From the NCBI RefSeq assembly GCF_020216025.1, contig NZ_JAIWNC010000032.1:1-64000 (forward strand): 64,000 bases of DNA, in the 5' to 3' direction. Under the pieces are notes generated by a model, which worked only from the letters and a program-made list of their open reading frames with translations, had not been told where the DNA came from and made no database searches. Below are positions 33,640 through 40,892 of this stretch, one piece after another (the stretch's first letter is position 1; each line of letters opens with the position of its first letter). Position numbers and translations under genes: made by a program. The DNA comes from Jidongwangia harbinensis. Lineage in GTDB: Bacteria > Actinomycetota > Actinomycetes > Mycobacteriales > Micromonosporaceae.

Positions 33640-35796
33640 TCAGCCAGGGGGCGAGGCGCTGGCCGGCCGGCACCCGGGCCGGTGCTCGGCGCCGGCGGTA
33701 CGGACCCCGGCGCGGGACAGCGCCGGATGCCAGGAGCCGGACGTGGTGGCCCAGGTACCGCCCGAGGAGTCGGCACCGGACGAGGCACCCGAGGTCATCA
33801 CACCGAAGTGCGGCGACGACCGTGGCCACGGACCGCCGGGCTGGGACGGGTCGCCGGGCTGGTAGGCCACCGTGGTGCGGTGCGCACCCGGGGTGTCCGG
33901 CGTGCCGCGCGCGGGGTCGGTGCACGGCGTGGCGGTGGCGGCCGGGTCGGCGGCCGGGTGGGACAGGACGGCCGGCAGACCGGGGAGTCCGGGCCGGCCG
34001 GCGGCGGCCGGTGCGGGACGGTCGTCCAAGCTGGCGGTGGCGGCTGGGCCTGGGTCGTCCTGCGCGGCCGGATCCTGCGGGACCAGGATCCGCGGGGCCG
34101 GGATCTGGGGGCCGGGTGTGCCGGGCTCACCGGTGCCGGTGCTTCCGGTGGGTACGAGGACTCCCGGCGCCGGGGCCGGCAGCGGCGGTAGCACGCCCCG
34201 GGGAACGATCTTCTCGATCGGCAGGGGGACAGTCGGAGCCCGCTCGACCACCGCGGTCACCGGGCGGATCAGCCGGCCGACGGCGGGGATGAGCTGCTCG
34301 ACGGCGGGGGTGAGCGGGCCGACGGCCGGGATGAGCTGCCTGACGGCGGGGGTCAGTTGGCCGACGGCCGGGGCGAGTTGGCCGACAGCGGGGATGAGCT
34401 GCCCAACGGCGGGGGCGAGTTGGTTGACGGCGGGGGCGAGTCGATCGACCGGCTCAGTGATTCGGCCGAGGGCTGGGGTGAGCTGGTCGACGGGCTGGGT
34501 GACGTGGTCGATGGGCCGGGTGAGTCGGTCGACGGCCGGGGTGAGTTGGTCGGCCGTGGGGATGGTGAGCTGGTGGACCGCCGGCGTGACGGGGGTGGGT
34601 AGCCGGCCGGCAGTGGTGGTGAGCCGGTGCACCGCCGGGGTGGTGGGGGCGACGAGCCGGCGAACGGTCCGGGTGACCGGGACGGTGACCCGGTCGACCG
34701 CCGGGACCAGCGTGCGGCCGCCGGTTGCGGGCACCACGGATCCAACCGGAGCGGGCGGCAAGGCTGAACCCGGCGGCAAGGCTGAACCCGGCGGCAAGGC
34801 TGAACCCGGCGGCAAGGCTGAACCCGGCGGCAGCGCTGCTCCGGGCGGCAGGGCTGGTCCCGGCGGCAGGGCTGCTCCGGGCGGCAGGGCTGCTCCGGGC
34901 GGCAGGGCTGCTCCGGGCGGCAGGGCTGCTCCGGGCGGCAGGGCTGCTCCGGGCGGCAGGGCTGCTCCGGGCGGCAGGGCTGCTCCGGGCGGCAGGTCGG
35001 TCCTCGGGGGCGGATGTGCCGCGGGCGACCGATTCACTCCGGGCACCGCATCGAGCTGCTCCGCCGGCTCTCCGCTCCGGACCTGCGGAACCGACGCCAG
35101 ACCGCCCCGCGGTGCAGCGGTACCGGCCAGACCCGAGGCCCCATTCCGGACAGACGAACCTTTCTGGACGGACAAGCCGTTCTGGACGGATGAGTCTTTC
35201 CGCGCGGATGCGTCTTTCCGCGCGGATGACTCCTTGCGCGCGGATGCGTCTTTCCGTGCGGACGTTCCCTTCCCGACGGACGGCCTAACCGACGGCCTAA
35301 CCGACGACCCCACCGACGAGTTCTTCCGCTCGCTCGTGGCTTTCCGCGCCGACGGGTCTTTCCGTGCCGACGGGTCTTTCCGGGCGGACGAGTCTTTCCG
35401 GGCGGACGAGTCTTTCCGCGCGCGCGAGTCTTTCCGGGCGGAGGAATCAGTCCTGACCGTCGCGTCTTTCCCAGCAGTCGCGCCATTTCGGACGGACGCC
35501 CCCTTTCGGGACGTGCCCGCGTCCGTCGATGCATTCTTGCGGGCGGGTGGCGCCGAGGCGGACCGCTCGGGTCGTACCTTCTCCACCGCCCGTCCGGCGT
35601 CGTCCGCGACACCGCCGACGAGGTCGGTCACGGTGGACCGGGCGCCGTCGCCGGGGGTGTCGGCATACGCCGGATCGCTGCTCAGGAGCCAGTACGCGAC
35701 GATTGCTACGCCGGCCAGAAGGGTCAGACGAAGCGCCGTCCATACGGCGGACAGCAGGCGTCCAGCCGTACTGCCCGGCACTTCTGCCCTCGACAC
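33640..35796 (-). CDS. Low-complexity, membrane-anchored surface protein with three repeat zones
   Basis: A 718-residue protein. A signal anchor or uncleaved signal is near residues 15-45 (LTLLAGVAIVAYWLLS, then AYADTP). Three low-complexity zones follow: a basic zone of SARKDSS-type heptads (~85-235), a zone of about 14 hexapeptides ALPPGA or ALPPGS (~290-375) and a zone of seven-residue units built on PAVGQL (~400-550). The C-terminal ~90 residues (YQPGDPSQPGGPWPRSS, TSGASSGADSSGGTWA, HRPGCRPASASPPG) are non-repetitive and contain a cysteine. GTG at 35794-35796 is used; the GGGAG site lies inside the palindrome that touches it. It is divergent from the lanthipeptide synthetase gene. Likely a stalk-like cell-wall protein; family unknown. 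Confidence 0.75.
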   Translation of the reverse strand: MSRAEVPGSTAGRLLSAVWTALRLTLLAGVAIVAYWLLSSDPAYADTPGDGARSTVTDLVGGVADDAGRAVEKVRPERSASAPPARKNASTDAGTSRKGASVRNGATAGKDATVRTDSSARKDSRARKDSSARKDSSARKDPSARKDPSARKATSERKNSSVGSSVRPSVRPSVGKGTSARKDASARKESSARKDASARKDSSVQNGLSVQKGSSVRNGASGLAGTAAPRGGLASVPQVRSGEPAEQLDAVPGVNRSPAAHPPPRTDLPPGAALPPGAALPPGAALPPGAALPPGAALPPGAALPPGAALPPGPALPPGAALPPGSALPPGSALPPGSALPPGSALPPAPVGSVVPATGGRTLVPAVDRVTVPVTRTVRRLVAPTTPAVHRLTTTAGRLPTPVTPAVHQLTIPTADQLTPAVDRLTRPIDHVTQPVDQLTPALGRITEPVDRLAPAVNQLAPAVGQLIPAVGQLAPAVGQLTPAVRQLIPAVGPLTPAVEQLIPAVGRLIRPVTAVVERAPTVPLPIEKIVPRGVLPPLPAPAPGVLVPTGSTGTGEPGTPGPQIPAPRILVPQDPAAQDDPGPAATASLDDRPAPAAAGRPGLPGLPAVLSHPAADPAATATPCTDPARGTPDTPGAHRTTVAYQPGDPSQPGGPWPRSSPHFGVMTSGASSGADSSGGTWATTSGSWHPALSRAGVRTAGAEHRPGCRPASASPPG
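34752..35000. repeat. 18-bp minisatellite encoding ALPPGA hexapeptides
   Basis: About 14 consecutive 18-bp units read on the minus strand as ALPPGA, ALPPGS or close variants inside the surface protein gene. Blocks of four and of several adjacent units are identical at the DNA level, pointing to recent expansion by slippage or unequal crossing over. Confidence 0.85.
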
Positions 35797-35809
35797 GGGA
35801 GCGCTCCCA
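35796..35809. promoter_or_regulatory. CebR-like palindrome overlapping the start of the surface protein gene
   Basis: CGGGAGCGCTCCCA matches the CebR-type palindrome of 1312-1325 at 13 of 14 positions. It includes the last base of the GTG start complement and the likely ribosome site of the surface protein gene. It could be an operator (protein block at the start of the gene) or an RNA hairpin hiding the ribosome site. It is 248 bp from the lanthipeptide synthetase start. Confidence 0.5.
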
Positions 35810-36057
35810 CCCTTCGATCGGTGTCATTCCTGTTCGGACCGTAACGCGTTCCTCCGAAGATCGCAGAGTCAGGGTCACCGAAAGTTTTTCGCTTGATCAA
35901 ATGGGCGGGCGCGTGTTGCCCAGTCGGCGTTCGGTCAAACGCTGCGTTTGTCAGCAATTCCGTGTGACTTGATGCGACCGACCTACTGACATCGGCTACT
36001 GTCGCCGCCGTCGTGACCTCGGCAGCATTGTGGGGGACCGATGAAGGAGGCACGGAC

Positions 36058-38625
36058 GTGGACCGACGATATGACGCCTACTGCGCCGCCGACCCGCTGT
36101 TCTACGACTCCCTCGCAACCGAACAGCGCTCGGCCGGCGACTTTCCGGCGGCGCGTCGTTCGCTTCCGGAGGGCTGGCGCATCCAGGCGCACGACGACTG
36201 GCTGATTGCCGGTCCGGTCGGCGCGGCCCTGCCCCGACAGGGATGGAAGATCCATTCTTCCGGCTGTCCGGACAATGCCGAGCGCATCGTGGACAAGGTG
36301 TGGGACTACTGCGTGTCCCGCGGCATCTCCTTCAAGTTCCTCCGGTCCCCGCAGGTTCTGTTCATGCGCAACTCGAAGTACTCGCCGCGGGCGTCGAGTG
36401 GCAAGTTGGTGACCATCTATCCGGTCGACGACGCCGCCGCCGAGACCATCCTCAACGAGCTCGGCGCGATTCTGGCCGGCGAGGCGGGTCCGTACATCCT
36501 CAGCGATCTGCGCTGGGCCGAGGGCCCGCTGTACGTCCGGTACGGCGCCTTCGCCCACCTGTACTGCGTGGCGGACGACGGCGACCTGGTGCCCGCGCTG
36601 GTCGGCCCGGACGGTGTCCTGGAGCCGGACCGCCGGCAGGCGGTCTTCAGCATGCCGCCCTGGCTCACCCTGCCCGCGTTCCTGCAGCCGCACCTGGACG
36701 CCCGCAACGCGGTGACCACGACGGACCTGCCGTACCGCGTCACCGAGGTGCTGCACTACTCGAACGCCGGGGGTCTGTACTCGGCCGAGGACCAGCGCAC
36801 CGGTGACCGGGTGGTGCTCAAGGAGGCCCGCCCGTACGCCGGCCTGGACGGCCGCGGCGACGACGCGGTCACCCGGTTGCGCCGGGAGGCGGAGATGCTC
36901 GACCGCGTCGCGGACGCCGGCGTCACGCCCCGGGTACACGACCGGTTCCCGCTGGGTGAGCACGAGTTCATCGCGCTGGAGTACGTGGAGGGCGAACCGC
37001 TCAACCGGCTCATCGTGCAGAAGTACCCGCTCACCGACCCGGACGTGGACGCGGCCACGGTGCGCGAGTACACCGACTGGGCCCTGGACATCCACCGCCA
37101 GGTGGAGCAGGCGGTGCGTGCCCTGCACGAGCGCGACGTCGTCTACGGCGACCTGCACATGTTCAACATCATGGTGCGCCCGGACGGCCGGATCGCCCTG
37201 CTCGACTTCGAGGTGGCCGCACCGGTCTCCGACCTGCGCCGCCCCGGCCTGCGCAACCAGGGCTTCGCGGCCCCACGGGAACGGGTCGGGCCGGCCGTCG
37301 ACGAGTACGCCCTCGCCTGTCTCGCCGTGGCCCTGTTCCTGCCGCTGACCCCGCTGCTGCGCCTGGACCGGGCGAAGGCCCGCCACCTCGCGGACGTCGT
37401 CGCGGCCAACTTCCCGGTGCCCCGGGAGCTGCTCGACCGATCCGTCGCCGTCATCGAGGGCACGGACGCCGCCAAGGTGACCCGCTCCGGAACCCGGGAC
37501 TGGTCGGTCTTCGACCCGGAACCGGAGAACTGGCCACGAGTGCGCGACACGCTGGTCCGCGCCATCCTGGCCAGCGCCACCCCGGAACGGGACGACCGGC
37601 TGTACCCGGGCGACATCGAGCAGTTCCGGGTCGGGGGACTCGGCATCGCCTACGGCGCGGCGGGCGTGCTCTACGCCCTGTCCGCCGCCGGCGCGGAGGT
37701 TCCGCCGGAGCACGTCGACTGGCTGGTCAAGCACGCCGCCGACCCGGGCTTCGATCCGCGGCACGGGTTCCTCGAGGGGCTGCACGGGGTGGCGTACGTC
37801 CTGGATCATCTCGGCGAACGGCAACCCGCGCTGGACCTCGTCGAACGCTGCCTGAAGGAGGGCTGGGAAGGGCTCGGCCCGGACCTGGCCGGCGGCGTCG
37901 CCGGCATCGGGCTGAACCTGCTGCACCTGGCCGGCCGGACCGGTGAAACCGCCCTGCGCGACGCCGGCATCCGCGCCGCGGAGATCGCCCGCGAACGTCT
38001 GGGCGGCCCCGACTCGGTGCCGGAGACCAGCGGCGGGAAGCACCCGCACGCCGGCCTCACCCGCGGCTCGAGCGGTGTGGCGCTGCTGTTCCTGCGGATG
38101 TACGAGGAGACCGCCGACCCGGACTACCTCGACCTGGCGGCCACCGCGCTGCGGCAGGACCTGCGTCGCTGCGTCACCCGTCCGGACGGCGCGATGGAGG
38201 TCAACGAGGGCTGGCGCACCATGCCCTACCTGGCCGAGGGCAGCCTGGGCATCGGCATCGTGCTGGACCACTATCTGGATCACCGGCCGGACGACGAGTT
38301 CCGCCGCGCCGCCGAGTCGATCTACCTGGCCGCCCGCTCACCGCTGTACGTCCAACCCGGACTGTTCGCCGGGCGGGCCGGCATCGTGGCCTACCTCGCC
38401 ATGCGCCAGCGGCGGAACCCGGCCGCCGCGCCCGACCTGGACGCCCAGATCCCCCGGCTGGCGTGGCACGCCCTGCCGTACGGCGGCGGTCTGGCCTTCC
38501 CCGGTGAGCAACTCCTGCGACTGTCCATGGACCTCGGCACCGGAACCGCCGGCGTCCTGCTGTCGCTGGCCGCCGCCCGGCACGAGCAGCCCGCGTCGCT
38601 GCCGCTGCTGGAGCGGCGCCCATGA
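36058..38625 (+). CDS. Class III lanthipeptide synthetase (LanKC, RamC/AmfT-like)
   Basis: An 855-residue trifunctional enzyme. The N-terminal lyase-like part is residues ~1-220. The kinase part is ~225-480, with Lys255 in VVLKEARPY, VVYGDLHMFN (Asp365, Asn370) and LLDFE (Asp383) in place of the HRD/DFG motifs. The C-terminal cyclase-like part runs ~510-855 (GLGIAYGAAGVLYAL, GFLEGLHGVAYVL, TRGSSGVALLF, GSLGIGIVLDHYLD, PGLFAGRAGIVAYL) and lacks the zinc ligands of true LanC enzymes, as expected for class III. It phosphorylates and eliminates Ser/Thr in the precursor and forms lanthionine or labionin rings. GTG at 36058 follows AAGGAGG by 7 nt; the frame extends upstream without support. The stop overlaps a tiny ORF leading to three precursor genes. 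Confidence 0.95.
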   Translation: MDRRYDAYCAADPLFYDSLATEQRSAGDFPAARRSLPEGWRIQAHDDWLIAGPVGAALPRQGWKIHSSGCPDNAERIVDKVWDYCVSRGISFKFLRSPQVLFMRNSKYSPRASSGKLVTIYPVDDAAAETILNELGAILAGEAGPYILSDLRWAEGPLYVRYGAFAHLYCVADDGDLVPALVGPDGVLEPDRRQAVFSMPPWLTLPAFLQPHLDARNAVTTTDLPYRVTEVLHYSNAGGLYSAEDQRTGDRVVLKEARPYAGLDGRGDDAVTRLRREAEMLDRVADAGVTPRVHDRFPLGEHEFIALEYVEGEPLNRLIVQKYPLTDPDVDAATVREYTDWALDIHRQVEQAVRALHERDVVYGDLHMFNIMVRPDGRIALLDFEVAAPVSDLRRPGLRNQGFAAPRERVGPAVDEYALACLAVALFLPLTPLLRLDRAKARHLADVVAANFPVPRELLDRSVAVIEGTDAAKVTRSGTRDWSVFDPEPENWPRVRDTLVRAILASATPERDDRLYPGDIEQFRVGGLGIAYGAAGVLYALSAAGAEVPPEHVDWLVKHAADPGFDPRHGFLEGLHGVAYVLDHLGERQPALDLVERCLKEGWEGLGPDLAGGVAGIGLNLLHLAGRTGETALRDAGIRAAEIARERLGGPDSVPETSGGKHPHAGLTRGSSGVALLFLRMYEETADPDYLDLAATALRQDLRRCVTRPDGAMEVNEGWRTMPYLAEGSLGIGIVLDHYLDHRPDDEFRRAAESIYLAARSPLYVQPGLFAGRAGIVAYLAMRQRRNPAAAPDLDAQIPRLAWHALPYGGGLAFPGEQLLRLSMDLGTGTAGVLLSLAAARHEQPASLPLLERRP

Positions 38626-38675
38626 ACTCCCACGCGAACGACGTGGAGACCGACGACGCCAACGAAAGGAGGTGA
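38622..38675 (+). CDS. Possible 17-codon coupling ORF between synthetase and first precursor
   Basis: An ATG overlaps the synthetase stop codon (ATGA) and opens a 17-residue frame (MNSHANDVETDDANERR) that ends in a TGA lying in AAAGGAGGTGA, i.e. in the ribosome site of the first precursor gene. Ribosomes leaving this stop would be placed directly on that site. It may be a coupling device or chance; no conservation evidence is available. Confidence 0.3.
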   Translation: MNSHANDVETDDANERR

Positions 38676-38681
38676 ACTGAC

Positions 38682-38804
38682 ATGGCACTTCTGGACCTGC
38701 AGGGCCTGGAGCTTTCCGCCGAGCGTACCGGTGGCGGGGGCGGCAGCAAGGCTTCCCTGCTGCTGTGCGGCGACAGCTCGCTGAGCGTGACGACCTGTAA
38801 CTGA
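38682..38804 (+). CDS. SapB/AmfS-type lanthipeptide precursor 1
   Basis: A 40-residue class III precursor. The leader contains LLDLQ (residues 3-7), the motif recognised by class III synthetases. The core region is SKASLLLCGDSSLSVTTCN, with two S-x-x-S-x-x-x-C ring-forming units (SKASLLLC and SSLSVTTC). It closely resembles SapB (RamS) of Streptomyces. Ribosome site AGGAGG lies 9-10 nt upstream. It differs from the other two copies by a run of five glycines and Lys where they have Arg. The product is expected to be an amphipathic surfactant-like peptide that lets aerial hyphae break the surface. Confidence 0.95.
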   Translation: MALLDLQGLELSAERTGGGGGSKASLLLCGDSSLSVTTCN

Positions 38805-38844
38805 TCTCATCCCCGAACGACAAGATCAACGAAGGAGAACCATC

Positions 38845-38967
38845 ATGGCACTTCTCGACCTGCAGGGCATGGAGCTTTCCGCCGAGCGCACCGGTGGGGG
38901 CACCGGAAGCCGCGCGTCGCTGCTGCTGTGCGGCGACAGCTCGCTGAGCGTCACCACCTGCGACTGA
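38845..38967 (+). CDS. SapB/AmfS-type lanthipeptide precursor 2
   Basis: A 40-residue precursor, leader MALLDLQGMELSAERTGGG, core SRASLLLCGDSSLSVTTCD. Both S-x-x-S-x-x-x-C units are intact. It is the only one of the three ending in Asp in place of Asn. Start is preceded by ACGAAGGAG. The 17 bases starting at its stop codon (TGATCTCATCCCCGAAC) match those at the stop codon of precursor 1, showing that the spacer was duplicated with the gene. Confidence 0.95.
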   Translation: MALLDLQGMELSAERTGGGTGSRASLLLCGDSSLSVTTCD

Positions 38968-39022
38968 TCTCATCCCCGAACCAGCCGAAGTCCGTTCCCC
39001 GAACTAACGAAGGAGCAACATC

Positions 39023-39142
39023 ATGGCACTTCTCGACCTGCAGGGCATGGAACTGGCCGCCGAGAACCGTACCGGTGGCGGAAGCCGCGCGTCGCTGCTG
39101 CTGTGCGGCGACAGCTCGCTGAGCGTCACCACCTGCAACTGA
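39023..39142 (+). CDS. SapB/AmfS-type lanthipeptide precursor 3
   Basis: A 39-residue precursor, leader MALLDLQGMELAAENRTGGG, core SRASLLLCGDSSLSVTTCN. The core is closest of the three to SapB itself. The leader is the most diverged after the LLDLQ motif. Ribosome site ACGAAGGAG is conserved with copy 2. It is followed after 26 nt by a strong hairpin and then by the transporter genes. Confidence 0.95.
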   Translation: MALLDLQGMELAAENRTGGGSRASLLLCGDSSLSVTTCN

Positions 39143-39168
39143 CGCCAATCGATCGATCGGCGGTGTTG

Positions 39169-39210
39169 CGCGGCCCTGGAGCGTGGTCAAGAGCCCGCTC
39201 CGGGGCCGCG
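39169..39210 (+). terminator. Strong hairpin between precursor and transporter genes (attenuator)
   Basis: Arms 39169-39183 (CGCGGCCCTGGAGCG) and 39196-39210 (CGCTCCGGGGCCGCG) pair over 15 positions with one G-U pair around a 12-nt loop. No T run follows. Its place after three small peptide genes and before two large transporter genes suggests partial termination that keeps peptide messages more abundant than transporter messages. Confidence 0.7.
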
Positions 39211-39239
39211 TGGTGCCACCCCTGACCCAGGAGATTCCT

Positions 39240-40892
39240 ATGGCTCCCGCGACCGCGCGCCGCTGCACCCTGGCGCTGCTCGCCGCGGCGGCCGGCATCT
39301 CCGCAGTGGCCGAACTCGCCCTGCCCATGGTCATCGGCCGTACGGTCGACGCGGTCGTCGCCGACCGGGAGACCGGCCGGTGGCTCGCCTGGTCCCTGGT
39401 TCTGGTCGGCATCCTGGTGGTGGCCGATCCGGTGCGGGACCTCGCCGCCGGTCTGGCCCCGGCGGAGCGGACCGCCGGCCTCCGCCGCCGACTCGTCCGG
39501 CACACCCTCGCTCTGGGTTCCCACCGCCCGGATGCCAACGGCGATGTGGTGAGCCGGGTGATCACCGGCGCGGCGGAGGCCGGTCAGGGCGGGGTGGCGG
39601 TCATCCTGGCCACGGTCAGCACCATCCCGGTGATCGGTGCGATCGTGGCGCTCGCGTACCTCGACGGCTGGCTGATCGCCGGTTACCTCGCCGGGGTCGT
39701 GGTGATCACCGGGATGCTGCGCCGGCACGTGCGGGACACCTCCGACGCGGTGCTGCGCTACCAGCGGGCCCAGGCCGAGATCGCGGCCCGGTTGTCCGAG
39801 TCGCTCGCCGGCCGGCGCACCATCACCGCCGCGGCGACCGTGCCCGCCGAGATCCACCGCTGCCTGCGCCCGCTGCGTGAACTCACCGCCGCGGGAGTGG
39901 ACACCTGGCACATCCTGGCCCGGTCGGCCGGGCAGAGCACGCTCGCCGGGCCGCTGCTGCAACTGTCCGTGGTGGCCGTCGGCGGCTGGCTGATGGCCGG
40001 CGGCCGGCTCACTCCGGGGGAGTTGCTCGCCGCCATCCAGTACGGCGCGCTCGGTGCCGGTGTCGGCGGCCTGGTGGCCGGCTTCAACCGGGTGGCCCGG
40101 GCCCGCGCCGGATCCCGCCGGGTCGCCGAGGTGCTGGACCGTCCCGCCCCGCGCTTCGGCCACCGGAGCCTGCCGGCCGGTCCGGGCGCCCTGACCTTCC
40201 ACCGCGTCACCGCCCGGTCCGGGGGCGAACCGGTGCTGTCCGACGTGACCCTGACCCTGCCGGCCGGCCGGCCGATCGCCGTGGTCGGCCGCTCCGGTTC
40301 CGGCAAGTCGATGCTGGCCGCGCTCGCCGCCCGCCTGGCCGACCCGGACGAGGGCCGGATCTGCCTGGACGGAGTGCCGCTGAGCGAGTTGTCCGCCGAC
40401 GCGCTGCGCCGGGAGATCGGCGTCGCCTTCGAACGGCCGACGCTGGTCGGCGCGACCGTCGGCGCGGCCGTGGGCCTGGGGCACGACCGGCCGGACGGCG
40501 CCACGGTGGCGGCCGCGCTGCGCGCCGCCCGCGCCGACACGTTCGTGGCGCTGCTGCCGGACGGGGCGGACACCCCGTTGTCGCGTACGCCGCTGTCCGG
40601 CGGCGAGATCCAGCGGCTCGGACTGGCCCGGGCCTGGCACGCCCGGCGGCTGCTGGTCCTCGACGACGCCACGTCCAGCCTGGACACCGCGACCGAGGCG
40701 GAGATCATGCGGCTGCTCACCGGGGAGAGCCGGCGTACCCATCTGATCGTCGCGCACCGGGTCAGCACCGCGGCCCAGTGCGCGACCGTGGTGTGGCTGG
40801 ACGACGGCCGGGTCCGCGCGGTGGCGCCGCACCGCGCACTGTGGAGCGATCCGGACTACCGCGCCGTGTTCGGCACCGGGGAGCAGTCGTGA
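39240..40892 (+). CDS. ABC transporter half-protein, RamA/AmfB-like exporter
   Basis: A 550-residue fused permease-ATPase. Five to six membrane helices are visible in residues ~1-290 (LALLAAAAGISAVAELALP, WLAWSLVLVGILVVADPV, VIGAIVALAYLDGWLIAGYLAG, LLQLSVVAVGGWLMAGG). The ATPase domain (~310-550) has Walker A VVGRSGSGKSML, signature LSGGEIQRLGLA, Walker B LLVLDDATSSLD and the H-loop LIVAHRVST; all are intact. ATG at 39240 follows AGGAG. It overlaps the next transporter gene by 4 nt (GTGA), so the two halves form one heterodimeric exporter, expected to move the modified lanthipeptides out of the cell. Confidence 0.92.
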   Translation: MAPATARRCTLALLAAAAGISAVAELALPMVIGRTVDAVVADRETGRWLAWSLVLVGILVVADPVRDLAAGLAPAERTAGLRRRLVRHTLALGSHRPDANGDVVSRVITGAAEAGQGGVAVILATVSTIPVIGAIVALAYLDGWLIAGYLAGVVVITGMLRRHVRDTSDAVLRYQRAQAEIAARLSESLAGRRTITAAATVPAEIHRCLRPLRELTAAGVDTWHILARSAGQSTLAGPLLQLSVVAVGGWLMAGGRLTPGELLAAIQYGALGAGVGGLVAGFNRVARARAGSRRVAEVLDRPAPRFGHRSLPAGPGALTFHRVTARSGGEPVLSDVTLTLPAGRPIAVVGRSGSGKSMLAALAARLADPDEGRICLDGVPLSELSADALRREIGVAFERPTLVGATVGAAVGLGHDRPDGATVAAALRAARADTFVALLPDGADTPLSRTPLSGGEIQRLGLARAWHARRLLVLDDATSSLDTATEAEIMRLLTGESRRTHLIVAHRVSTAAQCATVVWLDDGRVRAVAPHRALWSDPDYRAVFGTGEQS

